From NCBI GenBank assembly GCA_016214905.1, contig JACRMQ010000005.1:159337-223336 (forward strand): 64,000 nt of DNA, written 5' to 3'. The DNA comes from Ignavibacteriales bacterium. Its GTDB lineage: Bacteria > Bacteroidota > Ignavibacteria > UBA10030 > SZUA-254. Below the pieces are notes generated by a model that worked only from the letters and a program-made list of their open reading frames with translations, searched no databases and had not been told where the DNA came from. Positions 39,162 through 47,109 of this stretch are shown piece after piece; the first letter of the stretch is position 1, and each line of letters starts with the position of its first letter. The position numbers and the translations under genes were made by a program.

Positions 39162-39812
39162 ATGAATAAAAAAATTTTTGTAGCGGTTGCAGGCAACATC
39201 GGATCGGGGAAATCTTCACTCACGCGAATGCTAAGCCAGCATTTCGGCTGGAAGTCGTTTTACGAATCCGTTGAAGACAACCCGTACCTTTCAGATTTTT
39301 ATGCCGACATGGAACGATGGTCGTTCAATCTGCAGGTTTATTTCTTATCTAAGCGATTCAACGATCATAAAAAAATTGTTGAAGGAAATGAGAGTGTTAT
39401 TCAGGACCGATCGATATATGAAGATGCTGAAATTTTCGCGCGTAATCTATCAGACATCGGAAAGATGGACAAGCGAGATTACACGAATTACGTGGAATTG
39501 TACAAGGTTATGATGGAATATCTTCAACCACCCGATCTCCTCATATTTCTTGATGCCAGGATTGACACATTGGTAAAACAAATCGCGCGACGAGGCAGAG
39601 ATTATGAGCAGAGTATTCCGCGCTCATATCTCGAACAACTCAGTGGACTTTATAACGGTTGGATCGGTCGTTACTCGTTGGGACCTCTTCTGGTAGTGCC
39701 ATCAGATGAAGTTGATTTCGTGCACGAGCGAGGAGATTTTAACAGAATGCTGATGCTAATTCAGGCTAAACTGATGGAGTTAGGATACTCCGATACGCTT
39801 CCGGCGCGATAA
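39162..39812 (+). CDS. Deoxynucleoside kinase
   Basis: 216 residues of the dNK/dCK-dGK family. P-loop VAGNIGSGKSSLT at about 9-21, the DRS motif in VIQDRSIYEDAEIF (the Arg/Glu pair positions the deoxyribose), and the lid-type RRGRDYEQSI. It phosphorylates deoxynucleosides with NTPs in the salvage pathway; which base it prefers is not visible. It is convergent with the S41 protease, and the two stop codons abut with no spacer (39810-39812 and 39813-39815). Confidence 0.92.
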   Translation: MNKKIFVAVAGNIGSGKSSLTRMLSQHFGWKSFYESVEDNPYLSDFYADMERWSFNLQVYFLSKRFNDHKKIVEGNESVIQDRSIYEDAEIFARNLSDIGKMDKRDYTNYVELYKVMMEYLQPPDLLIFLDARIDTLVKQIARRGRDYEQSIPRSYLEQLSGLYNGWIGRYSLGPLLVVPSDEVDFVHERGDFNRMLMLIQAKLMELGYSDTLPAR

Positions 39813-41477
39813 TTATTTCAATCCCAATCGACGAGCATACTCTTTCTTATTTCCGATCAATCCGGATGCCGCTATAACTTGGGCGTCATCCTTCAACGAT
39901 TCTTCCACGCGGCCTCTTTCTCCTTTGTATCGGTTCATTATCTCGGCACGAAGAGTCGGCAATATTTCATCGGCATATTGATGAACGAGGTCCGGTTTTT
40001 CCTCTTTCAACATCGATTTTAATTTTTCGAATTGCTCGCGAACGGCTGGGCGGTACTTATTTTTCTCCGCTTTGGTACATAATTCCAAATATTTTGTTTC
40101 CACTTCATCTTGAAATGTAAACTTTATGCTGTCTAAATATTTTTTCAACTCCGCGGTGAGTTCATCTGTTCCGAAAACTTTCGGTGTATCTTGATGAGTT
40201 TGTACATATAGATTAGCGAACTTGAAGAACATTGCTTTCCTGATAAGAAAATCATAAAATTCTCCTTGTTCGGGTTCATTCACCACGGTATCCGGTTGAA
40301 TCCCGCCGGCTTCCAGCTCGAGCCGACCTTTGAGTGTTTTAAATGTTTTCTTCGTGCTTTCGGGAACAGGCGAAAATATTCCATCTTTATTTCTGTGAGT
40401 ATAATCGATCTCCTGAATGCAACGTCCGCTGGGAGTGTAATATTTTGCCGTTGTAAGTTTGAGTTGTGTGTTATAAACAAGCGGTATAATGGTTTGAACC
40501 AAACCTTTTCCAAAAGATCGGGTACCGAGTATTATTCCCCTGTCTAAATCCTGAACGGCTCCGGCAACAATCTCGCTCGCACTCGCACTTCGATTGTTAA
40601 CAAGCACCACTAATGGTACATTCTGTAGCATCGGGTCTTCGGTTGCGTAAAATTTTCTTTCTGTTTCCGGTTGCCTGCCCCGTGTACTAACCACCAAACT
40701 TCCCTTAGGTAAAAATTTTTCTACAACATCTACAGCAACATCTAACAATCCACCCGGATTTCCCCGTAAATCCAAAATCACACCACCGATCGGGCGCTTT
40801 AGTTGCAAATCCTTTATAGCTAAACGCAACTCATCCCCTGCACCGCGCGAAAAACGCTCGAGCTTAATATAAGCGATACTGTCTTTAATAAAATCTGAAT
40901 AAGTGATATTTTTCAATTGAATCTCTTCGCGAACAAGAACGAATTCAAGATGTTTACCTTCACCGTCACGTTCAATCTTCAATCGCACTTCACTTCCCGG
41001 CTCACCGCGTGTAAGGATTCGAAGTTCTTCAGCTTTTAAACCTACAATCGATTTCCCATCGACTTCGATAATTCTATCTCCCGGTTGAATACCCTGGCGT
41101 TGAGCCGAATATCCTTCCATCAAAGACAAAACTGTAATATATCCGTCTCTAGACCCAACAGTTATACCTATACCGCCGTATTTCCCAACCGTGATTAACT
41201 CAACTTCTTCTGCTTCAGTTTCGCTTATGAAAGTGGAATATGGATCGAGCGTGCTAAGCAGTCCGTCTATTCCAGATTCCATAAATTTTTCAGGATCTAC
41301 CTCATCAACATAATTCAAAGCAATCTCTTTGTAAACTCTTCCAAAGACGTCGATACTTTTATTGATTTTAAAAAAGTAATCACCATCCGACATAGTGAAA
41401 CCGAAAATAAAAGCAGAGATGGTGATTGATAATACAATAATTTTACCTCGTCGTTGACTACCTAAAAATAATTTCAT
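39813..41477 (-). CDS. C-terminal processing peptidase, S41 family
   Basis: About 554 residues. N-terminal signal-anchor (IIVLSITISAFIFGF), then a PDZ domain (YGGIGITVGSRDGYITVLS ... GIQPGDRIIEVDGKSI, about 95-175), then the peptidase core. The catalytic dyad is Ser in NNRSASASEIVAGA (near 297) and Lys in GTRSFGKGLVQT (near 320). The C-terminal ~200 residues form a helical tail. A periplasmic tail-specific protease. The ATG at 41477 overlaps the Tmk stop by one base (TGATG), so they are translationally coupled; a TTG one codon earlier is in frame. Confidence 0.93.
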   Translation of the reverse strand: MKLFLGSQRRGKIIVLSITISAFIFGFTMSDGDYFFKINKSIDVFGRVYKEIALNYVDEVDPEKFMESGIDGLLSTLDPYSTFISETEAEEVELITVGKYGGIGITVGSRDGYITVLSLMEGYSAQRQGIQPGDRIIEVDGKSIVGLKAEELRILTRGEPGSEVRLKIERDGEGKHLEFVLVREEIQLKNITYSDFIKDSIAYIKLERFSRGAGDELRLAIKDLQLKRPIGGVILDLRGNPGGLLDVAVDVVEKFLPKGSLVVSTRGRQPETERKFYATEDPMLQNVPLVVLVNNRSASASEIVAGAVQDLDRGIILGTRSFGKGLVQTIIPLVYNTQLKLTTAKYYTPSGRCIQEIDYTHRNKDGIFSPVPESTKKTFKTLKGRLELEAGGIQPDTVVNEPEQGEFYDFLIRKAMFFKFANLYVQTHQDTPKVFGTDELTAELKKYLDSIKFTFQDEVETKYLELCTKAEKNKYRPAVREQFEKLKSMLKEEKPDLVHQYADEILPTLRAEIMNRYKGERGRVEESLKDDAQVIAASGLIGNKKEYARRLGLK

Positions 41478-42094
41478 CAATTAATAATCCTTTTCATGAT
41501 AATATCGCGAATTTCGTTTTGGATGACATCGATTGGTCTCGTCCCATTCACAACAATAAATCTGTCGAGGGCTTTCTCCACAATCTTCCAATATCCGTCG
41601 CGCACCTTTTCGAAAAATTCTTTACCCGAAGATTCCATCCTGTCTACCTCGATACCGGCCGCAACCTGACGTCTATATATTTCATCGATTGTAATGTCTA
41701 CTAAAAAAGTTATATCCGGAATCAATCCACCGGTCGCGAGATGATTGATGCGGTGAATATCCTGAAGATCGATTCCGCGCCCGTATCCTTGATACGCAAG
41801 GGTGGAATCGGTGAAACGGTCACATACAACGATAATATTTTTTTTCAAGGCCGGATTTATCACTTCTCGAACAAGTTGAGCGCGGGCGGAAGAAAAAAGG
41901 AACAGTTCTGCGACCTGAGTCATCCCCAGATTCACTTTATCCAGCAATATAGTGCGGATTTTTTCCGAAATGGAAGTACCGCCAGGTTCACGCAGGAAAA
42001 GTACGGGTAGATTTTGTTCTTTTAAAAATTCTACCAACGCCTTCGCGTGTGTCGTTTTTCCGGAATAATCGATACCTTCAAATGTTATAAGCAT
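41477..42094 (-). CDS. tmk: Thymidylate kinase
   Basis: 205 residues, normal length. P-loop FEGIDYSGKTTHAKAL (Tyr where most have Gly), the DR(Y/F)xxS motif VCDRFTDSTLAYQGYGRG, and FLREPGGTSISEKIR with the substrate-binding Arg-Glu-Pro-Gly-Gly. Phosphorylates dTMP to dTDP. Coupled to the downstream S41 peptidase gene, which has no obvious functional link. Confidence 0.95.
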   Translation of the reverse strand: MLITFEGIDYSGKTTHAKALVEFLKEQNLPVLFLREPGGTSISEKIRTILLDKVNLGMTQVAELFLFSSARAQLVREVINPALKKNIIVVCDRFTDSTLAYQGYGRGIDLQDIHRINHLATGGLIPDITFLVDITIDEIYRRQVAAGIEVDRMESSGKEFFEKVRDGYWKIVEKALDRFIVVNGTRPIDVIQNEIRDIIMKRIIN

Positions 42095-42207
42095 ATTTTT
42101 TAAAAAAAATTGTATTTACAAAGTAACCAAATTCGCACTTTTATTCAAATTTTGCCTCTCTCTCAATTTTTACGTATGTTTACGATGTTCGAGAAAAATA
42201 ACAGCTA

Positions 42208-42870
42208 ATGTCAAAACCGAAAAAAAAATCTATAAAAGTGAGATTCAACCGCCCCGCGATAATTTCTCAGGCAACCGCCGATAGAAGGGCTGCGTCAAGG
42301 AGGGAAGATAAAGAGCTCATCCGAAACGCGCTGAGAGGAAATCAACAGTCATATAAAAAATTGATGCAAAAATATCACGATCAAATTTCACACGTCATTT
42401 ACCGCATCACTCATCAGAAAGAACAAGTTGAAGACCTGACTCAAGAAGTATTCATAAAAGCATTCGCATCGTTAAAAAGTTTTGATTCTACATTCGCCTT
42501 CTCCACATGGTTATACAAGATCGCAACAAACAGCAGCATAGATTATCTTCGGAAGAAAAAACTTGCCACTTTTTCAATCGATAAACCGATCGCGATGGAA
42601 GAAAGCGATGCTACATACGAGCTGCCTGATTCACGATACGAACCAGACAAGCACATCATACAAAAGCAACGCGCTGCAATTCTTCAAGAAGCCATAGAAA
42701 AACTTCCCGAAAAATACCGCCGCGTGATAACTTTACGCCATTCCGAAGAACGCGATTACAGCGAAATCGCTAAAATGCTAAAACTACCTATTGGAACCGT
42801 AAAAGCTCATATTTTCAGAGCCCGTGAGTTATTGAACAAATACCTGCGCAGCAAAATCTCACACTACTGA
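42208..42870 (+). CDS. ECF sigma factor (RpoE/SigW type)
   Basis: 220 residues with a basic ~35-residue N-terminal extension before region 2 (QVEDLTQEVFIKAFASL, FSTWLYKIATNSSIDYLRKK) and region 4 (LPEKYRRVITLRHSEERDYSEIAKMLKLP, given in parts; GTVKAHIFRARELL). It is not followed by a zinc-finger anti-sigma gene; instead a membrane-anchored toast-rack protein follows 44 bases later and may be its regulator or output. Confidence 0.93.
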   Translation: MSKPKKKSIKVRFNRPAIISQATADRRAASRREDKELIRNALRGNQQSYKKLMQKYHDQISHVIYRITHQKEQVEDLTQEVFIKAFASLKSFDSTFAFSTWLYKIATNSSIDYLRKKKLATFSIDKPIAMEESDATYELPDSRYEPDKHIIQKQRAAILQEAIEKLPEKYRRVITLRHSEERDYSEIAKMLKLPIGTVKAHIFRARELLNKYLRSKISHY

Positions 42871-42914
42871 AACTTACTTATAACACCATCGTATGATTTA
42901 ATAGAAGTTTCAAT

Positions 42915-43805
42915 ATGAAGTCAAAGTTATCACATATTGCCCCTTTCTTGGTATTTTTTACAATATTACCTGCGCTAGGTTTTATTTATATCCTCGGTGA
43001 AAAGTTCAAAAAAGAAATACCTGTTACAAACGAACGTGGACTTAAAGTTGATTTGGAAGCGGGATTCGGAAACATCCACATCGAGAAAGGTTCTGCAAAT
43101 CAGCTGCTAGCAATAGATATCGATGCCGACTTGAAAAAAGATCTATCTGAATATATAGATTATTCTAACCGCGACGATATCGGATATCTAAGCATAAACA
43201 CTACCGACGCACTTAAAGAAAACCGGGATAAGAAAAAGCACTCACTTCACATCAGCGGTTTTGAAGACAATAACTGGCTTATGCGATTCACCGACGCGGT
43301 GCCGATTTCTTTCGATATCGAATTAGGAATGGGCAAAGGAGAAATAAATTTGACCGGTTTACAAGTGAAAGATTTAAATTTATCAACCGGTGCCAGTTCG
43401 GTTTCACTTAGATTCGATGAAAAAAATAAAACTGAAATCGATAATATCACCATTGAAACCGGATTGAGTAAATTCAAAGCTTACGGATTATCGAATGCCA
43501 ACTTTGATAATCTGAAATTCGAAGGGGGTGTCGGTAGTTATTTACTTGATTTCAGCGGTAAACTTCAGCGTGAAGTTGACGTCGACATCCAGATTGGTTT
43601 GGGATCGATAACTATAGTTATTCCCGATGAGATAGGCGCTAAAGTATACTATGAAAAAAGTTGGGTCGCTTCAATCGATCTTCCAAGATATTATGAGGAG
43701 AATGAAGATAACACATACTTCAGTAAAAACTATTACAGCGCAAAAGGCAGATTGAATTTTCATATAGAAGCAGGTTTGGGAAGCGTAACTATAAAAAATA
43801 ACTGA
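42915..43805 (+). CDS. Membrane-anchored toast-rack (LiaF/DUF2154-like) protein
   Basis: 296 residues. One N-terminal membrane helix (about 9-28) and an exported right-handed beta-solenoid-like domain with repeated turns of the type LEAGFGNIHIEKG, IELGMGKGEINLTGL, IQIGLGSITIVIPD and IEAGLGSVTIKNN, the signature of toast-rack/LiaF C-terminal domains. Such proteins act in envelope stress signalling. Adjacent to an ECF sigma gene on the same strand. Confidence 0.75.
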   Translation: MKSKLSHIAPFLVFFTILPALGFIYILGEKFKKEIPVTNERGLKVDLEAGFGNIHIEKGSANQLLAIDIDADLKKDLSEYIDYSNRDDIGYLSINTTDALKENRDKKKHSLHISGFEDNNWLMRFTDAVPISFDIELGMGKGEINLTGLQVKDLNLSTGASSVSLRFDEKNKTEIDNITIETGLSKFKAYGLSNANFDNLKFEGGVGSYLLDFSGKLQREVDVDIQIGLGSITIVIPDEIGAKVYYEKSWVASIDLPRYYEENEDNTYFSKNYYSAKGRLNFHIEAGLGSVTIKNN

Positions 43806-44142
43806 GATCACCAATTGGATAATCCAGAAAAAACTAAAGTTTCTCATATATCCCCCTCAACTTCTCCATAGTATCAACGTTTCTCTTTAAAATCCTTCCT
43901 TCTATTTTCACATTCATTCAAATGAAACGAAATTCAAGCGCTTTCTGTTGATTCTTTTACGGTCAAAATACTTTTAGTGCAATTGAACATTGAGAAATAA
44001 TCAGATTTGATTTTTACTCTCATTTCTGTACATTAGCTTATTCTCAATTTGAAATCCGGGTGATTGCAATCACGCGGTTTCGGAAAATGATTGATTAATA
44101 AAAATAGTTTCTGTAAGTTTCAATAAATAACATGGAGTTATT
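43806..44142. other. Intergenic, promoter region with a 14-bp perfect palindrome
   Basis: 337 bases without a gene. GTGATTGCAATCAC at 44060-44073 is a perfect palindrome, extended by CCG/CGG on the flanks (44056-44077), about 70 bases before the DUF6588 gene. It could be a dimeric-regulator operator or a 5'UTR hairpin. Surrounding sequence is AT-rich; the promoter itself is not resolved. Confidence 0.5.
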
Positions 44143-45054
44143 ATGACAAGAAAGCGATCAATTTTATTAACTGTAATGTCTGTTATTTGCTTGCTGACAT
44201 TTTTAACAATGCAAGTTAGCGCGCAAAATCCGGTTGAAGACGCGATTAAGCAATTAACGTCTGATAATGTTAAAGGATATGTTCAGCCATTTATAACGGC
44301 ATTCGGCGCGAACATGAATTCAGGCGTTTATCATACTGCAAGTGCCGATCAAATGGGATTTACCCTGCGACTCGATTTAATCGCGATGGGAACACTGATT
44401 GGTGATGCGGAGAAAAAATATAAAGCAATTAATCCTTACGACGACAGTGAGGTTGAGACAGCAACAATTTTCGGAGAACAGGGCGCGATCGTTGGTCCAA
44501 TTCCCGGAGTTGAATATCAGTTTCAAAACGGTCAGGTAAAAACGAGCGTCGTTCCATTTTTCATGCCGCAATTGACTGTTGGAGATGTATTCGGAACTCA
44601 GGCGATTATCCGATACGTTCCAATTCCTGAAGTCAATAACGTTCCTAAAATTAATTTGTTCGGTATCGGTGCGCGGCATAATGTGAGTCAGTATATTCCG
44701 GCAGTTCCGGTAGATTTATCTGCTTCAATTTTTTATCAATCATTAAAGGTTGGAGATCTTTTTGAAGCCAACACACTTTCGTTCGGTGCTCAGGTAAGTA
44801 AATCATTCGCGATTCTAACACTTTACGGCGGTTTGCAGTATGAAAGCATGTCGATGGATTTAAATTATACTTACACCGGCAATATACCGGGTATTACAGT
44901 TGCCGATCCCAATATTTCTCTAACTCTGGATGGAAAAAACAAATTCCGTGGTACAGCGGGGCTGGATTTAAGTTTGGCACTCCTTCACATCTTCGCCGAT
45001 ATTAATGTAGGTAATGCTATTGTTGTGAGCGGTGGAATCGGATTTGGATTTTAA
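44143..45054 (+). CDS. DUF6588-like outer-membrane protein
   Basis: 303 residues with a signal peptide (cleavage near VSAQ-NP) and a C-terminal half of alternating hydrophobic strands ending in GGIGFGF, as in small outer-membrane beta-barrels. It resembles a Bacteroidota/Chlorobiota family of unknown function (DUF6588). It is 39 bases upstream of a lipoprotein gene on the same strand. Confidence 0.65.
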   Translation: MTRKRSILLTVMSVICLLTFLTMQVSAQNPVEDAIKQLTSDNVKGYVQPFITAFGANMNSGVYHTASADQMGFTLRLDLIAMGTLIGDAEKKYKAINPYDDSEVETATIFGEQGAIVGPIPGVEYQFQNGQVKTSVVPFFMPQLTVGDVFGTQAIIRYVPIPEVNNVPKINLFGIGARHNVSQYIPAVPVDLSASIFYQSLKVGDLFEANTLSFGAQVSKSFAILTLYGGLQYESMSMDLNYTYTGNIPGITVADPNISLTLDGKNKFRGTAGLDLSLALLHIFADINVGNAIVVSGGIGFGF

Positions 45055-45093
45055 TTCTATCTTATGATAATGATTTTTTTGAAAGGATATTTT

Positions 45094-45648
45094 ATGAACA
45101 AAACTATATTTTCACTGATGCTTCTCTTAAGCATCTCGGCTTTCTTACTTGTTGGATGTGAATTCGGCAAATACCCGTTGATACTCGACAGTTCAGTTAC
45201 CAGCGGAGCAATCCGTGTTGACTTAAATTCACCACTCCCCGTGCAGGTTACACAAACCACGAATGTAAGTATTTCTGAATTGCGTGATGTTACAGGTGAA
45301 AGTGTTGATTCGATGAAGTTCTATAATCTGACTTTGTTCATCGAAAATAATACCTCACCCAGCGCTGCCGGAATATCAGGCACAATAACGGTAAACAGCA
45401 ATCCACTTGTTACTTTAACAAACGTAACACTAACCGAATTTCAAACCGAACGCTCGATCTTCGATAAAGATTTAGCAACCAAGGGGTTCCAATACCACGC
45501 AGCGGGTGTTACCTATTTACTGAATACTTTAAAAACTCAAACACCGGACATGCTTACTGTTTCAGTAACGGCAGGAACAAATGCATCATCGCTGCATTTC
45601 GATTTGAAAGTGAAATTGTACGGGCAAATATTCACGAGCACAAATTAA
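45094..45648 (+). CDS. Lipoprotein of unknown function
   Basis: 184 residues from the ATG at 45094, chosen because GAAAGGA (45081-45087) precedes it and the sequence then starts with a clean lipoprotein signal ending in the lipobox LLVGC. The mature part is beta-rich and Thr/Asn/Val-rich. Probably co-transcribed with the barrel-like protein upstream and ended by the terminator at 45666-45692. Function unknown. Confidence 0.75.
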   Translation: MNKTIFSLMLLLSISAFLLVGCEFGKYPLILDSSVTSGAIRVDLNSPLPVQVTQTTNVSISELRDVTGESVDSMKFYNLTLFIENNTSPSAAGISGTITVNSNPLVTLTNVTLTEFQTERSIFDKDLATKGFQYHAAGVTYLLNTLKTQTPDMLTVSVTAGTNASSLHFDLKVKLYGQIFTSTN

Positions 45649-45665
45649 CGTCGCTCCACTTTTTC

Positions 45666-45692
45666 AAAGCCCCCTCACCTGGGGGCTTTTTT
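45666..45692 (+). terminator. Intrinsic terminator after the lipoprotein gene
   Basis: AAAGCCCCC (45666-45674), loop TCACCT, GGGGGCTTT (45681-45689) followed by TTT. A classic GC stem with T-run; it overlaps the 3' end of the convergent GDPD gene and, with its complementary A-run, may work on both strands. Confidence 0.92.
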
Positions 45693-46460
45693 ATTTATAC
45701 TCTCCAACATTTGCCTTGTTTTCAAAGGATCGTTTATAATAATCGCATCAACATTACATCTTACAACTTTATTCAATTGTTTTCGCGTATTCACGGTAAA
45801 TACACCGACACGAACACCTGCTTCGTGCGCTTCTTCAACCAAACGACGTCCAATAATCCTGTTGCTTACAATTAAATATTCAGCTCCAAGAGCAATTGTT
45901 TGCTTAACCGTGTTCCTTAAATATCTTTGAATCGGATCATACAAAAAACCGAGCGATATATCTGAGTTTTGTACCCGAATTTTCTCTAAAGTATTTTTAT
46001 TGAATGAAGATATCAAAATATCATCGTTGTTTTTATATCTTCTCAATTCATTCAAGCAGTTGTTTACGATTATCGCATCTGTTTTACCGCCGACATCCGA
46101 TTTAATTTCGATATTGATTCCAATCTTACCTTTGCATACTTTTAGAACTTCGGGCAGTGCCGGAATTTTTTCTCCTTCATACTTAAGATCAAACCAACTC
46201 CCTGCATCGTATCTTTTTATATCTTCTAAATATAATTTAGAAATATTTCCACTGCCGTTGGTAGTTCGATTAACATGCCGGTCGTGTATAACGATTAGTT
46301 GATGGTCTAATGAAAGGCGGATATCTAATTCAATCGCATCCGATTCATCTTCGATAGCCCTTAAAAATGAGGTGATCGTATTTTCGGGGGCGCATGCCGA
46401 TGAACCACGATGACCGATTATTAGCGGTTTATGGTTCGGACTGTGCCACGAAAAATTCAT
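45675..46460 (-). CDS. Glycerophosphodiester phosphodiesterase
   Basis: 261 residues, GDPD TIM barrel. Readable active-site blocks: IGHRGSSACAPENTITSF near the N-terminus, AIELDIRLSLDHQLIVIHD with the metal-binding Glu and Asp, and NIEIKSD. No signal peptide, so a cytoplasmic UgpQ-like enzyme releasing glycerol-3-phosphate from glycerophosphodiesters. Its ATG overlaps the adk stop (ATGA at 46457-46460). Confidence 0.92.
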   Translation of the reverse strand: MNFSWHSPNHKPLIIGHRGSSACAPENTITSFLRAIEDESDAIELDIRLSLDHQLIVIHDRHVNRTTNGSGNISKLYLEDIKRYDAGSWFDLKYEGEKIPALPEVLKVCKGKIGINIEIKSDVGGKTDAIIVNNCLNELRRYKNNDDILISSFNKNTLEKIRVQNSDISLGFLYDPIQRYLRNTVKQTIALGAEYLIVSNRIIGRRLVEEAHEAGVRVGVFTVNTRKQLNKVVRCNVDAIIINDPLKTRQMLESINKKAPR

Positions 46461-47104
46461 GAATGATTTATCGCGTTAAGAATATCGTCGGTTACCTGCT
46501 CAACTGTTCCAACTGCTTTAATGGTTCGCAACAACCGAAGATCACGATAATACTCTTTAACCGGGAAGGTGGATCGGGTGTAAACGAGCAAACGTTTATG
46601 TATAGTTTCGGGTTTATCATCATCCCGCTGAAATAATTCTCCTGCGCAGGAAAGACATTTCGCTTCTGACCGGCGATTATCATTTTCGACAGTGAAAATA
46701 TTTCCGCAATCTTTGCACATCATCCTTTTGCTCAGCCGGCTTATTATTTCTTCTTCATCAACTTCCATATTAATTACATGATCGATGCCCGAATTCAATT
46801 GGACAAGCAGTAACGATAACGCCTCTGCCTGAGGAACCGTTCGCGGAAACCCATCGAGTATAAAACCGTTTTTACATTTATCTGACCCTAAAACGCCCCG
46901 GATTATTTCAATCATGATGCTATCCGAAACAAGCCGTCCCGCTTCTAAAACTGCTTTCGCCTGTTTTCCGATTTCCGTACCCTGCGTTACCGCCTCGCGT
47001 AAAAGATCGCCTGTTGATATTTGCGGAATATTAAATTTTTCGACAAGTATTTTTGCCTGTGTTCCTTTTCCCACCCCGGGAGGTCCAAATAATATAATTC
47101 TCAT
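46457..47104 (-). CDS. adk: Adenylate kinase, zinc-lid type
   Basis: 215 residues. P-loop GPPGVGKGTQAK, NMP-binding STGDLLREAV, FILDGFPRTVPQAE, and a LID carrying four cysteines (CKDCG ... CLSCAG) that bind zinc, as in many Gram-positive and FCB adenylate kinases. Balances ATP/ADP/AMP. It lies 5 bases after the M1 peptidase stop and overlaps the GDPD gene. Confidence 0.96.
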   Translation of the reverse strand: MRIILFGPPGVGKGTQAKILVEKFNIPQISTGDLLREAVTQGTEIGKQAKAVLEAGRLVSDSIMIEIIRGVLGSDKCKNGFILDGFPRTVPQAEALSLLLVQLNSGIDHVINMEVDEEEIISRLSKRMMCKDCGNIFTVENDNRRSEAKCLSCAGELFQRDDDKPETIHKRLLVYTRSTFPVKEYYRDLRLLRTIKAVGTVEQVTDDILNAINHS

Positions 47105-47109
47105 AATAT

